Source: Bin55 sp965203735 (GTDB taxonomy: Bacteria > Pseudomonadota > Gammaproteobacteria > Pseudomonadales > Azotimanducaceae). Taken from it: a DNA stretch of 64,000 bases. Position numbers and translations under genes: made by a program. This document shows positions 1-10,237 of the stretch, piece after piece. The notes under the pieces were generated by a model that saw only the letters and a list, made by a program, of their open reading frames with translations, was not told the origin of the DNA and ran no database searches. The stretch's first letter is position 1; the number at the start of each line of letters is the position of its first letter. The stretch spans positions 1,612,001 through 1,676,000 of the forward strand of contig OZ241909.1 of assembly GCA_965203735.1 (NCBI GenBank), given 5' to 3'.

Positions 1-478
1 TCCCTATGGCCGCAATTAGCCAGCAGAACAGAGTCATGAAGTGCGGAACAAGGACGACAAATCCAATTCCCACAATCAACACCCCGACATAAATCGGATT
101 CCGACTCAACGAGAACAGCTTCGCCGTTACTAGTTCCGTCTTTTCTGAGTCATCGACTCCAATTCGCCAAGAACTTCCCATTTGGAACTGAGCGATCATG
201 GTGAGTAATGTCCCAATCGCACAAATACCGAGCCCGAAGATCGATCCAGCGAATCCCCAATTCAGATGTGGTTTCAAAAGATTCAAAGCGTTAAGTAACA
301 GCACGAGTACGAACAGGCCAATTGCCAAGAGTTGAAGGTAGAGGGCAAGACGAGCACTCTTCGACCTAAATTGCTTCGTTACACGTAGCCCATGATCACC
401 AGTACGAATGCGTTGAATCGTCATTCGGAATCCAGTGATGAACACCACAAGAACCACAAAGCAAACTAACGCTAGCAT
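1..478 (-). CDS. Membrane methyltransferase of the isoprenylcysteine carboxyl methyltransferase-like family (partial)
   Basis: Reading the minus strand from an ATG at 478 gives an open frame that runs off the left edge of the window, about 159 codons with no stop. The product is very hydrophobic, with predicted membrane segments near residues 1-16, 45-65, 75-95 and 130-155. It contains the motif SRNPIYVG near residue 125, preceded by a GSSWRIGV-type stretch; this pair is typical of the SAM-dependent ICMT/PEMT-like membrane methyltransferases. Bacterial members methylate small molecules or lipids and their substrates are usually unknown, so I do not name a reaction. The C-terminal part of the SAM site lies outside the window. 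The gene points away from the glycosylase gene next to it on the same strand, with about 55 bases between them. Confidence 0.75.
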   Translation of the reverse strand, partial: MLALVCFVVLVVFITGFRMTIQRIRTGDHGLRVTKQFRSKSARLALYLQLLAIGLFVLVLLLNALNLLKPHLNWGFAGSIFGLGICAIGTLLTMIAQFQMGSSWRIGVDDSEKTELVTAKLFSLSRNPIYVGVLIVGIGFVVLVPHFMTLFCWLIAAIG

Positions 479-532
479 CGAGTTGTTAGCCGATCTGGTT
501 CTGGATTGATTTCAAGAGATTACTTCCCTACC

Positions 533-1222
533 TTAAGTTCGGTAAACCGTGGATTGTTCACTATAAGCCGTGGCATTTCTATTGAATTGATGACGACTCA
601 CATGTTCGTTGTTGCATAGAAAAAATCGCAGAGGCACATCGGCAGCATGAACTAATCCAATACGTGGAGATACTCGCACATGTGCATCGGAGATGGGTTG
701 TCCCTTCAATACAAACAAAGGTTCTTTGGTGAGATCAGTTCCGTTCTGGGTACGGTCTATTCCCAATGCCTGAGCGAGTTTACCTGGACCGTTAGCGGTG
801 TCTCTCTTCAGTTTTGGATGGTTTCTCCGGTCGGACATGCACCTGTAACCATCGAGTGGTTCTAGAGCTCGGATGAGCACACATCCGGGTGTTCCTTCGG
901 GTTCCGTTACGAAATTTAGGCAGTTGTACATCCCATAGATGAGATAGACATAAGCATGACCAGGCGGACCCCATTGAATGCGCGTTCTGGGTGTTGGACC
1001 GTTGTATGAGTGTGCGGCGGGGTCTCCTGAGCCGAGATAGGCTTCAACTTCCACGATTCGTCCAGCCGTCGAAGTAGACCCCACGGTGCTCACCAAAGTG
1101 CAGCCCAAGACATTGCGAGCAACAACGGTTGTAGGTTGACCGTAGAACTCTCGTGCCAATGCTTGATCGTTAGCTGGTTGGGGCTTTATCGAGCCTTTCG
1201 TAGTCATGTGTGCCGAGATCAC
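533..1222 (-). CDS. mpg: DNA-3-methyladenine glycosylase, AAG/MPG type
   Basis: Base-excision repair enzyme that removes alkylated purines such as 3-methyladenine and hypoxanthine from DNA. The 229-residue protein has the hallmarks of the AAG/MPG fold (not the AlkA HhH fold): EVEAYLG with the catalytic glutamate near residue 60, DPAAHSYNGPTPRT just after it, GHAYVYLIYGMYNCLN, and an asparagine-glycine-proline segment (NGPGKLAQALGI) in the DNA-binding region. Length fits bacterial members (about 200-230). The longest frame begins with GTG at 1222; an ATG at 1207 (MTTKGS) is an equally reasonable start. It appears to be a single-gene unit. Confidence 0.93.
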   Translation of the reverse strand: MISAHMTTKGSIKPQPANDQALAREFYGQPTTVVARNVLGCTLVSTVGSTSTAGRIVEVEAYLGSGDPAAHSYNGPTPRTRIQWGPPGHAYVYLIYGMYNCLNFVTEPEGTPGCVLIRALEPLDGYRCMSDRRNHPKLKRDTANGPGKLAQALGIDRTQNGTDLTKEPLFVLKGQPISDAHVRVSPRIGLVHAADVPLRFFLCNNEHVSRHQFNRNATAYSEQSTVYRT

Positions 1223-1463
1223 TCCGATGTTCGTGTTGAACCGAGTCTAGAGACATGGAAAAAGGTGGAATGAGTTGCTTTGGGAGAAAGAATAGCAACT
1301 CATCTCTCTTCGCTTGTCATAGAGACTCCTTTTGTCAGTCTTTAAGGTTGATTTTTGGTCTTTGACTGGTCTGACATATTGATGAGCAAATTTGAGAACA
1401 AGGCTTGATGACTCATGCAAGTACTTTCGTGTTCAATAGGCGGTTCAAGAATCAAGGAGCCCA

Positions 1464-2408
1464 TTGCAAAAGAGCATGTGTAGTACGAGCAAACTGAATC
1501 GAGCCATTGGAGCGTTTGTTGGATTGGCGGTTGGCGATGCCTTTGGCACTACACTGGAATTTTCTGGTCGAGACCAGTATCCGTTGCATACCGAAATGTT
1601 GGGTGGTGGTCCATTTGGTTTGCAAGCGGGAGAATGGACAGATGACACCAGTATGGCTCTCTGCCTTGCGGACTCGTTGCTTGCAAAAGGCAAGTTCGAT
1701 GCTAAAGACACAATGGACCGCTATGTGAGATGGTGGAGAAAGGGGGAAAACTCGTCAACCGGAACGTGTTTCGATATTGGTATCACGATTTCCGGTTCCC
1801 TTGCTCGATATGAACAGTCCGGTGATCCCTGGTGTGGATTGACTGATCCCAAAACATCGGGTAATGGCTCACTTATGCGACTGGCTCCCATTCCTATCTT
1901 CTTTCACCGTGACATTGATCAAGCCAAAGCAATGGCGATTGCGCAAAGTCGCACTACACATGCTTCAGCCGAATCAACTGAAGCTTGCGAGTATTACAGT
2001 ACTCTCATCGTGGAGGCGATTAATGGCGATTCGAACAATCGCTTATTGCGAAGCAGAAAATCGCAAGCAAGCGAGAAAATCCAGCAGATTGTTCGAGGAG
2101 ACTGGAAACACAAGACTCGGGAACAGATTGAATCAACTGGCTACGTTATCCACAGTCTCGAAGCAGCGTTGTGGAGCATTCACTCGTCGAATTCCTTTGA
2201 AGAAGCACTGGTCACGGCAGTTAATTTGGCAGGAGATTCCGATACTGTCGGTGCAATTGCGGGTCAACTTGCAGGAGCACTTTGGTCCTATGAAGCAATT
2301 CCGAGCCGTTGGTTGCAACTCTTGAAACGACGCGAGCACATCGCTGGTCTTGCAAAGAAACTGTATTTCGCTCAGGTAAGAGCGGGTGGTTGCTTCTCTA
2401 ACGACTGA
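1464..2408 (+). CDS. ADP-ribosylglycohydrolase family protein (DraG/ARH-like)
   Basis: Predicted metal-dependent hydrolase that removes ADP-ribose from proteins or small molecules. The 314-residue sequence carries the family signatures in order: GAFVGLAVGDAFG near residue 15, the metal-binding WTDDTSMAL near residue 58, and the C-terminal GDSDTVGAIAG near residue 252, which supplies the second pair of Mg-binding aspartates. All expected acidic ligands are present, so it is probably active. The longest frame begins with TTG at 1464, close behind an AAGGAG-like site at 1454; an ATG at 1476 is the alternative. No ADP-ribosyltransferase partner or dinitrogenase gene is nearby, so the substrate is unknown. 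Confidence 0.88.
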   Translation: MQKSMCSTSKLNRAIGAFVGLAVGDAFGTTLEFSGRDQYPLHTEMLGGGPFGLQAGEWTDDTSMALCLADSLLAKGKFDAKDTMDRYVRWWRKGENSSTGTCFDIGITISGSLARYEQSGDPWCGLTDPKTSGNGSLMRLAPIPIFFHRDIDQAKAMAIAQSRTTHASAESTEACEYYSTLIVEAINGDSNNRLLRSRKSQASEKIQQIVRGDWKHKTREQIESTGYVIHSLEAALWSIHSSNSFEEALVTAVNLAGDSDTVGAIAGQLAGALWSYEAIPSRWLQLLKRREHIAGLAKKLYFAQVRAGGCFSND

Positions 2409-2647
2409 CTTGTTCCAGCTGCATGAGTCACACAATTAGCGCGTGGTTGGGCTACAAAGACGGCGAGGTGCAATCGTTTCATCGCGACATCGAAGGTCAT
2501 TTGTTGGGTCTGTGCGTCCTTCGAAAACCGAGAACACCGCTGAGAAGACTCTCGCAACACGGCTTAGTCTGCGACTCTATCGACTGGAGATTATTATGTA
2601 TGTTCTTGGCTATCATAAAGCTGTAGTTCTACAAGAATGCACGAGTC

Positions 2648-3136
2648 ATGAGCTTAAATCTGAAGGTCAACGGGGCAGTACACTCGCTTCCCGAAATTGA
2701 CCCGCAAACACCTCTTCTTTGGGTACTTCGAGACACTCTGGGACTTGTTGGAACCAAGTACGGTTGTGGGATTAGTCAGTGTGGTGCTTGCACTGTTCTC
2801 TTGGATGGTAAGACCACCAAATCCTGTATGTTCCCAGTCGCCTCGGTGGGTAACTCGGAAGTTACAACCATTGAAGGGCTGGCAGGGCCGAAAGGCGAGC
2901 TGAATGCCGTCCAAACGGCCTGGATCGAGCTCGACGTGGCTCAATGCGGCTACTGCCAGTCTGGTCAGATTATGGCAGCGGAATCACTTCTTCGTACAAA
3001 TCCCAATCCCAAAGACGAGGAAATCGACACGGCCATGGCCTCAAATATCTGTCGATGTGGAACGTATATCCGTATTCGCCAAGCTGTCAAGACTGCAGCA
3101 AAGCAAAATCTTTCCGATGACATGGGAGGTGAGTAA
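2648..3136 (+). CDS. (2Fe-2S)-binding small subunit, isoquinoline 1-oxidoreductase alpha-like
   Basis: Small electron-transfer subunit of a molybdenum hydroxylase of the xanthine oxidase superfamily. The 162-residue protein has both [2Fe-2S] sites: a plant-type ferredoxin cluster with Cys40, Cys45, Cys48 and Cys60, and a helical cluster with Cys100, Cys103, Cys135 and Cys137. This is the normal size and Cys spacing of IorA/CoxS-type subunits. The stop codon overlaps the start of the large subunit (TAATG), so the two are translationally coupled. The enzyme type is confident; the substrate (isoquinoline, an aldehyde or another heterocycle) is not determined by sequence alone. Confidence 0.92.
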   Translation: MSLNLKVNGAVHSLPEIDPQTPLLWVLRDTLGLVGTKYGCGISQCGACTVLLDGKTTKSCMFPVASVGNSEVTTIEGLAGPKGELNAVQTAWIELDVAQCGYCQSGQIMAAESLLRTNPNPKDEEIDTAMASNICRCGTYIRIRQAVKTAAKQNLSDDMGGE

Positions 3137-5421
3137 TGACTAGCCTAAGCTATGCGGGAATTAATGAGCTTGCCGAAGCAGTAAATGGACAACGCATTCA
3201 CAGTAGTTCACTAGATGAATTCCGTGTCGTAAGACTTGATCGCAGGCAATTCTTAAAGCTGACAGGCGTTGTCGGTGGAGGTCTTATGTTGGCATCCGTC
3301 GCTCCCAGGGCGCATGCACAGGAAAGTGCCTCGTTCCAACCCAACGGATACTTGAAAATCGACTCTGAAGGAATTCAGATTTTTGCGAAGAATCCCGAAA
3401 TTGGGCAAGGAGTTAAGACGTCTCTTCCCATGATCGTGGCAGAAGAACTTGACGCCTCGTGGCCCGACGTCGAGGTTATACAAGCACCGATAGACACAGA
3501 TGTCTATGGTTGGCAATTCGCAGGCGGATCGATGTCGATTCCGTCGAATTACGCGACTTTGCGCAACGCTGGGGCAACTGCACGCGATTTGCTGATGCAG
3601 GCAGCCGCTAACAAGTGGAACGTTGACAAGACGACTCTTGCAACCCGAGACAGCCATGTCGTGGACTCGACACATGGACGCAAATTGTCTTACATGGAGT
3701 TGGCAAGTGATGCTGCAAGTCTTCCCATGCCAAGTGCTAGCGATGTTGCGCTGAAAGATCCCAAGCAATTTCGGTTGCTCGGTACGCGTCTAACGGGTGT
3801 GGACAACGAAGCGATTGTGAAAGGCGAACCTCTTTTTGGAATCGATCAATCACTTCCTGGGCTCAAGTACGCTGTTTATCAGAAGTGTCCGGCCATCGGT
3901 GGAACAGTTAGTTCTGCCAACCTTGAAGATGTGAAGAAAATGCCTGGAGTCGTCGACGCGTTCGTGCTGGATGGAAATGGCAATGCCATGGATTTGTTAC
4001 CAGGTGTTGCGATCGTCGCAAACAGTACCTGGGAAGCCATGCAGGCTAAACGAGCACTCCGAGTCGAATGGGACGAAACCAATGCATCGAAGGACAATTG
4101 GCAACAAGCAAGCATTGAAGCTGACCGCCTACGCCATGAACGTGGACAGCAAGTAGTCAACGAAGGCGATGTGGATGCCGCTCTTGAGTCCAGCGCAGGA
4201 AGCGCTAGCGGATTCTACAAGTATCACTTTGTCAGTCACGCGCCTCTTGAACCGCAAAACTGTACGGCTTTCTTCAAGGATGGTGCTTTGGAATTGTGGG
4301 CGCCCACACAAACTCCTCCGCAAGCGATTGGATCTGCAGCCCAAATAGTCGGTGTCACTCCGAATAAGGTCACTTTGAACCAAATGCGATGTGGAGGTGG
4401 ATTCGGTCGACGTCTATACAACGACTTCGTGTGCGAAGCAGCAGCCATTGCGAAGCATGTGGGTGTACCGGTCAAGTTGCAGTGGACGCGTGAGGACGAT
4501 ATTGCCTACGATTTGTTCCGTGCCGGAGGTTTTCACCAAATGGACGGAAGCGTGGATGCTGAAGGCAGGATCACAGGTTGGCGTGATCACTTTATCACCT
4601 TCTCGGCCGATGGAAATCGACCGGTATCTGGTGGATCTCTGGGTCGGGGCACTTTTCCGCACGGATTGGTTCCAAACATGCGAGTGGAACAAACCAGTCT
4701 GAAGTGGACAAATCGCTGTGCGGCCTGGCGTGCACCAGGATCCAATGTCTTTGCGTTTGTTTTGCAGAGCTTCCTGCACGAACTTGCTGATGCAGCAAAT
4801 CGCGACCACTTGGAAGTTCTGCTTGAAGTCCTGGGAGAACCTCGCCAGCCAGGAGGGATGAATACAGGTCGGGCAAGCGGGGTCGTGAGGTTGGCCGCGG
4901 ATAAGGCTGGATGGGGTCGAGAACTGCCAAAAGGTCATGGTTTGGGAGTTGCGTTCTACTTCAGCCACCAAGGCTATGTAGCGCAGGTTGCTGAAGTGAG
5001 CGTCGGAGATCCGGAAGGTGCTCGTCAAAATCGAAGTGGCGAGACCGTTCAACGAAGGCAGCTCCATGTCCACAAGATTACTGCCGCCACGGATGTGGGT
5101 CCGATTGTCAATTTGAGCGGTGCCGAGAACCAAGTGCAGGGCTCAGTTATAGATGGACTCTCGACGATGATGGATTTGTCGGTGACCTTTGAGAACGGAC
5201 GTGTTCAGGAGACCAATTTCGACAGATATCGAATGCTCAGAATGCCTTCGACTCCAGAGGTGGGAGTTCATTTCATCGAAACCGGAGGGTTTTCGCCAAC
5301 TGGACTCGGAGAACCTGCATTTCCACCGGTTGCACCTGCAGTCTGCAACGCAATATTTGCAGCTAGTGGTCACAGAGTTCGCACGCTGCCTATCAGTGAA
5401 GAAGGGTTCTATCTCGCATAG
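3136..5421 (+). CDS. Molybdopterin-binding large subunit, isoquinoline 1-oxidoreductase beta-like (Tat-exported)
   Basis: Catalytic subunit of a periplasmic molybdenum hydroxylase that pairs with the 2Fe-2S subunit just upstream. A twin-arginine signal lies at residues 36-61 (RRQFLK followed by a Gly/Leu-rich stretch and an AHA cleavage-like site). The two-domain molybdopterin part shows GGGFGRR near residue 420 and GLGEPAFPP near the C-terminus, whose glutamate is the expected active-site base. The length of 761 residues matches IorB-type subunits, in which the two molybdopterin domains are fused and the signal sequence carries the small subunit across as a complex. No cytochrome c subunit or XdhC/CoxI maturation gene is adjacent; such partners often occur with this family. 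Confidence 0.92.
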   Translation: MTSLSYAGINELAEAVNGQRIHSSSLDEFRVVRLDRRQFLKLTGVVGGGLMLASVAPRAHAQESASFQPNGYLKIDSEGIQIFAKNPEIGQGVKTSLPMIVAEELDASWPDVEVIQAPIDTDVYGWQFAGGSMSIPSNYATLRNAGATARDLLMQAAANKWNVDKTTLATRDSHVVDSTHGRKLSYMELASDAASLPMPSASDVALKDPKQFRLLGTRLTGVDNEAIVKGEPLFGIDQSLPGLKYAVYQKCPAIGGTVSSANLEDVKKMPGVVDAFVLDGNGNAMDLLPGVAIVANSTWEAMQAKRALRVEWDETNASKDNWQQASIEADRLRHERGQQVVNEGDVDAALESSAGSASGFYKYHFVSHAPLEPQNCTAFFKDGALELWAPTQTPPQAIGSAAQIVGVTPNKVTLNQMRCGGGFGRRLYNDFVCEAAAIAKHVGVPVKLQWTREDDIAYDLFRAGGFHQMDGSVDAEGRITGWRDHFITFSADGNRPVSGGSLGRGTFPHGLVPNMRVEQTSLKWTNRCAAWRAPGSNVFAFVLQSFLHELADAANRDHLEVLLEVLGEPRQPGGMNTGRASGVVRLAADKAGWGRELPKGHGLGVAFYFSHQGYVAQVAEVSVGDPEGARQNRSGETVQRRQLHVHKITAATDVGPIVNLSGAENQVQGSVIDGLSTMMDLSVTFENGRVQETNFDRYRMLRMPSTPEVGVHFIETGGFSPTGLGEPAFPPVAPAVCNAIFAASGHRVRTLPISEEGFYLA

Positions 5422-5595
5422 AGTAATATCGGCGGATTGACGATGCGGCGATTAGTTAGTACTAGTCGTCGCTGCATGCTCACGCTCACACTGCATTCTC
5501 TTAATACAGGGTGCAAGTGTTCCTTATTCCTGCCACAGCTAAGTCGTAAGGTGTGAACGACTCATACGCAATATATCTGCTCACAGATTCAGTGA

Positions 5596-8500
5596 ATGGC
5601 TAGCGTCTTTGTCCATGCTGGCAACCAGGGCCTGAGTCCAAGTCGACTCAAGAAAGTTCGCACTCAACTCAAAGAAATCAGTTCGGACGACGTTCGAGTT
5701 CAAGCACGCTACGTACACGTAGCAAAGTTGACTCGAGCACTGTCTGATCGCGAAGAGCAAATCGCTTCGGCGCTATTGACCTACGGGGCTCGGTCGCCCG
5801 ATCTTGATTGCTCGCTTGAACTCCGCTGCACCGTAGTTCCGCGATTGGGAACCATATCTCCATGGTCCAGTAAAGCGACCGACATCTTTCAACTCTGCAA
5901 TCTAGATGCCGTAGAAAGGGTTGAACGCGTTGTCCGATGGTTCGTTGAGCCTTGGCTACCAGAATTTGTTCCCGTGCTTCATGATCGAATGACCGAATCG
6001 GTCTTGACCGATGAGCCCATCGACGTGATCTTCCAAGATCCCACGCCCCAAAAAATTCATCGAATTGAACTTGGAGGAAATCCGCGCCTAGCGTTGGAAA
6101 AGCAGAATCGAGAGCTAGGACTCGCCTTGGCAGAAGATGAAATTGACTATTTGATTCACGTCTACACCAGACTCGCACGTGCGCCTACGGACGCAGAGCT
6201 CATGATGTTCGCGCAAGCTAATTCCGAGCACTGTCGGCACAAGATCTTCAATGCGTCTTGGATCATCGAAGGAAAGCGATCAACACAATCGTTGTTTCAG
6301 ATGGTTCGAAGCACGACAGCGGCGATTAACGGAAGAGGCATTCGATCTGCATACCAAGACAATGCTGCAGTGATCGATGGTCTCTCCGACGGGAGATTTT
6401 GCGCTTCGCCAACGAGTTTCAGCTATTCCCACGTGCAAGAACACACAGATGTCTTGATGAAAGTCGAGACTCACAATCACCCGACAGCAATTTCTCCCTA
6501 TGCCGGAGCGGCCACAGGTTCTGGTGGCGAAATTCGTGACGAGGGTGCGGTAGGCTCAGGTTCGAAACCCAAGGCCGGTCTCGTGGGTTATACAACGTCT
6601 CATCTCGAAATTCCAGGAGTGCATCAACCGTGGGAGCTTCACTTAGGGACTCCAGACAGGATGGCATCTGCTCTGGAGATCATGACTGACGGACCGATCG
6701 GTGCCGCGGCATACAACAATGAGTATGGCCGACCCGCATTGCTCGGTTACTTTCGCACATTTGAGATGAAGGCAGGCAGTAGTTCCAGTTCTAGGTGGGG
6801 CTATCACAAGCCAATCATGATTGCAGGTGGAGTTGGCTCTGTTTTTCGTTCGCACGTGCAAGCCGACTCAATCGAGTCCGATTGTGCTCTGGTGGTACTG
6901 GGTGGTCCCGCAATGCTGATTGGGTTAGGAGGAGGAGCGGCATCCAGCATGAGCTCAGGTCAGTCTTCGGCAGACCTCGATTTCGCCTCCGTCCAAAGAG
7001 ACAACGCGGAGCTTGAACGACGCTGCCAGGAAGTCATCGATAGGTGTACAGCGTCGCTGGACAAAAACCCAATCGCGTTCATTCATGATGTAGGCGCGGG
7101 TGGGCTCTCCAATGCATTTCCAGAACTCATTCATGACATTGGTTTAGGAGGTAAGTTCGAATTACGGGATGTACCCAATGCGGATCTCGGTATGTCTCCT
7201 ATGGAGATCTGGTGTAACGAAGCGCAAGAGAGATATGTATTGGCTATTCCATCAAGGCGACTCGCGTTCTTCGAGGAAATCTGTGAGCGCGAGCGATGTC
7301 CCTACGCCGTAGTTGGACACACAACAAACAGTCCGCACATTGAAGTCAACGACTTGTTGCATAAGGATCGACCCATCGATTTGGACTTGGAGGTCATCTT
7401 CGGCAAGCCTCCGAAAGTGCAACGAGAGTTTGAGGCACAGCCCCGCGCCGTTGTTGAACTAGAACTTGCTCAAGTTCGACTAGAAGAAGCCATTGAAAGG
7501 GCGCTTCAGTTTCCTTCAGTCGCATCCAAGAAATTCCTGATCACGATAGGTGATCGAAGTATTACAGGACTGATCGCACAGGAGCAGATGATAGGTCCGT
7601 ACCAAGTTCCGGTTGCCAATTGCGCCGTGACCATTGGGGGTTACAGAACGTATAGCGGCGAAGCCATGTCAATGGGAGAGCGATCTCCGATTTCGAACAT
7701 CAATCCAGCGGCAGCCGCCAGAATGGCAGTAGCTGAATCTCTTACCAACTTGGCTTCGGTCCGAGTTGACAGCCTCGACCGTGTTGTGCTCTCTGCGAAT
7801 TGGATGGCTGCGGCTGGAGTCGAGAACGAGGATCAGGCTTTGTACGAAGCTGTAGATGGTGCAACCACTCTGTGCAGAGACTTGGGAATCGCGATTCCAG
7901 TGGGGAAGGACAGTCTGTCCATGCGCACTCAGTGGGAAGAGAACCAAACTCGCCACGAGGTTGTTTCCCCGGTGTCGTTAATCGCTTCCGCTTTTGCGCT
8001 CGTACCCGATGTTCGCCACTTGTTGACCCCTCAATTGTCCAGTGTTGAAAGTGAGCTCTGGCTTGTAGAACTCAGTTCTAAACAGAGACTTGGCGGAAGT
8101 GTATTGGCTCAGGTGTATTGCCAGCTTGGCAACGAAGCGCCAGACATCGATGATCCTCAGGCATTGAAGGGATTGTTCAGTTTTGCTCAGCTAGTGCATG
8201 ATCGGGAATTGGCTCTCTCGATGCATGATCGCTCGGACGGCGGGCTAATTACGACGCTGCTCGAAATGGCGTTTGCCAGTCGAATTGGGCTCTCGGTCTA
8301 TGTTTCGGGCTCATGGCAGGAACAGCTGTTTTGTGAGGAAATTGGGATTGTGTTTGAAACGCTCCCGTCTCGATCCTTGGAGATTGCGGGTCTAGCCGAA
8401 GAATTCGGATTGCGGATCCGGCAAGTTGGCCGAACTACCGCAAGTAGAGATGTAAGCATTCATGTTGATGGCGATCAGGTGTATCAGGAAAACCTGTTCG

Positions 8501-9453
8501 ACTTGGAGAAACTGTGGTCGAAAACAAGCTATTCGATGCAGAAATTGCGCGACGATTCTCAATGCGCAGACAGCGAATACGAACTCATTGGAAGCGATAG
8601 TCCTGGTCTCAACGAGTCACTGACATTCTCCGTTTTGGAGAGTCCCCGTCGTCCGACGTCCACAACAGCTGTTCTACCCCGTGTGGCGATTTTGCGCGAT
8701 CAAGGAGTGAACGGTCAAATTGAAATGGCCGCAGCCTTTGATGCAGCGGGTTTTGCATGCGACGACGTCCATATGACTGACCTGTTTGAAGGACGAGTGT
8801 CATTGAGTTCATATCAAGTACTTGCCGCATGCGGCGGATTTTCTTATGGAGATGTACTCGGTGCCGGAGGTGGATGGGCGAAGTCCATACTTTTTAGCGA
8901 GAGTCTGCTTACCCAGTTTGCGGAGTTCTTTGAACGATCCGAAACCCTTTCACTTGGCGTGTGCAATGGATGTCAAATGCTTTCGAGACTGAAGTCGCTG
9001 ATTCCTGGCACCGATAATTGGCCGAGTTTTGAGAGAAATGAATCGGATCAGTTTGAAGGCCGCACAGTTCAAGTAAGAATCGAACGGACTTCCTCACCGT
9101 GGTTGAACGAAATGTCCGGCAGCCTAATACCTGTACCAGTCGCCCATGGTGAAGGGCGCGTTGTGTTCAATGACAGTACCGATTCGCAACTGCTTGCACT
9201 GAGAGAACAGGTGGCGCTTCGCTATGTAGATGGGTTTGGGGAGTCAACGTTGCGCTATCCAATGAACCCAAACGGTTCGACCGATGCGATAGCGGGAACA
9301 ACATCTGAAGATGGAAGGGTATTGATCTTGATGCCGCACCCTGAACGGGTGTTTCGGTCAGTGCAGAATTCATGGGTCGATAAAGTACAGGGCACGCGGG
9401 AGTACAGTCCTTGGTTACGGTTGTTTCAGAATGCGCGGAAAGCCATCAAGTGA
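5596..9453 (+). CDS. purL: Phosphoribosylformylglycinamidine synthase, single-chain form
   Basis: Fourth step of purine synthesis: converts FGAR, ATP and glutamine to FGAM. The protein has 1285 residues, the long single-chain form known from gamma- and betaproteobacteria and eukaryotes, in contrast to the split PurLQS form. In order: the N-terminal FGAR-AT domain (1-150), a linker with QANSEHCRHK, two AIRS-like ATP-binding halves with VETHNHPTAI and GSGGEIRDEGA, and a C-terminal class I glutaminase domain with nucleophile Cys1123 (GVCNGCQM) and the His1248/Glu1250 pair (PHPE). All catalytic residues are present. The 174 bases upstream hold no other gene. purT lies 1 kb downstream on the same strand but with an RDD gene and a long gap between them, so co-transcription is doubtful. 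Confidence 0.97.
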   Translation: MASVFVHAGNQGLSPSRLKKVRTQLKEISSDDVRVQARYVHVAKLTRALSDREEQIASALLTYGARSPDLDCSLELRCTVVPRLGTISPWSSKATDIFQLCNLDAVERVERVVRWFVEPWLPEFVPVLHDRMTESVLTDEPIDVIFQDPTPQKIHRIELGGNPRLALEKQNRELGLALAEDEIDYLIHVYTRLARAPTDAELMMFAQANSEHCRHKIFNASWIIEGKRSTQSLFQMVRSTTAAINGRGIRSAYQDNAAVIDGLSDGRFCASPTSFSYSHVQEHTDVLMKVETHNHPTAISPYAGAATGSGGEIRDEGAVGSGSKPKAGLVGYTTSHLEIPGVHQPWELHLGTPDRMASALEIMTDGPIGAAAYNNEYGRPALLGYFRTFEMKAGSSSSSRWGYHKPIMIAGGVGSVFRSHVQADSIESDCALVVLGGPAMLIGLGGGAASSMSSGQSSADLDFASVQRDNAELERRCQEVIDRCTASLDKNPIAFIHDVGAGGLSNAFPELIHDIGLGGKFELRDVPNADLGMSPMEIWCNEAQERYVLAIPSRRLAFFEEICERERCPYAVVGHTTNSPHIEVNDLLHKDRPIDLDLEVIFGKPPKVQREFEAQPRAVVELELAQVRLEEAIERALQFPSVASKKFLITIGDRSITGLIAQEQMIGPYQVPVANCAVTIGGYRTYSGEAMSMGERSPISNINPAAAARMAVAESLTNLASVRVDSLDRVVLSANWMAAAGVENEDQALYEAVDGATTLCRDLGIAIPVGKDSLSMRTQWEENQTRHEVVSPVSLIASAFALVPDVRHLLTPQLSSVESELWLVELSSKQRLGGSVLAQVYCQLGNEAPDIDDPQALKGLFSFAQLVHDRELALSMHDRSDGGLITTLLEMAFASRIGLSVYVSGSWQEQLFCEEIGIVFETLPSRSLEIAGLAEEFGLRIRQVGRTTASRDVSIHVDGDQVYQENLFDLEKLWSKTSYSMQKLRDDSQCADSEYELIGSDSPGLNESLTFSVLESPRRPTSTTAVLPRVAILRDQGVNGQIEMAAAFDAAGFACDDVHMTDLFEGRVSLSSYQVLAACGGFSYGDVLGAGGGWAKSILFSESLLTQFAEFFERSETLSLGVCNGCQMLSRLKSLIPGTDNWPSFERNESDQFEGRTVQVRIERTSSPWLNEMSGSLIPVPVAHGEGRVVFNDSTDSQLLALREQVALRYVDGFGESTLRYPMNPNGSTDAIAGTTSEDGRVLILMPHPERVFRSVQNSWVDKVQGTREYSPWLRLFQNARKAIK

Positions 9454-9595
9454 GTTTTGTATACCGAAAAGCCGCGGATATTGGCTTCTTGTCCCACCGG
9501 TAACGACGCTAACATATGGAACAAGACACTTTCGAGTACAGCGTCGAATTCTCTCTTACGCCCTACGTCGGGTGAGACAAGAATTTGGTCCTGGT

Positions 9596-10237
9596 ATGGC
9601 AACAACAGAAAACCCATATACACCACCGTCATCGGACTTAGTAGACGCTACTTATATTGGGACTGCAGATATCGCGGCCTCTCGCATGAGACGGCTGGGG
9701 GCAGTACTCTTGGATCTCCTAATTCTCGTAGTACTACAAGTTTCGACTATATTGCTCATCGACCACTTCTCTGGATCGAATATATTCCAGGAAGCAATCT
9801 TGAATGCATCAGAAGAGGATTATCCGTGGTTTGAAATTAACTTGCTGAGTGCAGCAAACTACATTGGTCTTGCTATCGACGCAATTGTTTTCTTCTTCAT
9901 CAATGGTTACCTCTTGGCGAAGCGCGGACAGTCTATTGGAAAAGTCATTGTGAACATCGCTATTGTCAATGTAGATACACAACGGGTTCAGCCAATGGGG
10001 AGGCTGATAATGTTGCGGTACGCTCCAATATACATGCTTCAAGCTGTCATGGCCTTTGTCTACTTCCTCGTCTTCACAGTAGATGCCTTGTTTGTTTTCA
10101 GGAGGGATCGTCGAACTCTTCATGACATGATGGCGGGCACTACCGTGATTGACTTGAAACTTCAAGAGCGTTTGCGGAGAGTAAGGAACAGCGCTGAAAT
10201 CACTGATTCAAACCAAAACAATCCAGAGGACCTCTAG
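9596..10237 (+). CDS. RDD family integral membrane protein
   Basis: Small membrane protein of unknown function. From the ATG at 9596 it has 213 residues with the RDD signature (an Arg in SRMRRLGAV and an Asp in the first membrane helix), hydrophobic helices near residues 30-55, 80-105 and 140-170, and the common C-terminal RRTLHDMMAGT motif. An upstream in-frame extension to 9431 would overlap purL and reads as non-natural sequence, so I reject it. Some RDD proteins have been linked to Na+/H+ exchange; most are uncharacterised. Confidence 0.8.
   Translation: MATTENPYTPPSSDLVDATYIGTADIAASRMRRLGAVLLDLLILVVLQVSTILLIDHFSGSNIFQEAILNASEEDYPWFEINLLSAANYIGLAIDAIVFFFINGYLLAKRGQSIGKVIVNIAIVNVDTQRVQPMGRLIMLRYAPIYMLQAVMAFVYFLVFTVDALFVFRRDRRTLHDMMAGTTVIDLKLQERLRRVRNSAEITDSNQNNPEDL

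Noticed and set aside
2423..2626. 67-residue ORF between the ADP-ribosylglycohydrolase and iorA-like genes
   Set aside because: No ribosome site, no recognisable features, and overlapping frames of equal quality.
4414..5133. 239-residue frame on - opposite the molybdopterin subunit
   Set aside because: Shadow of iorB-like coding sequence; composition unlike a real protein and no recognised domain.
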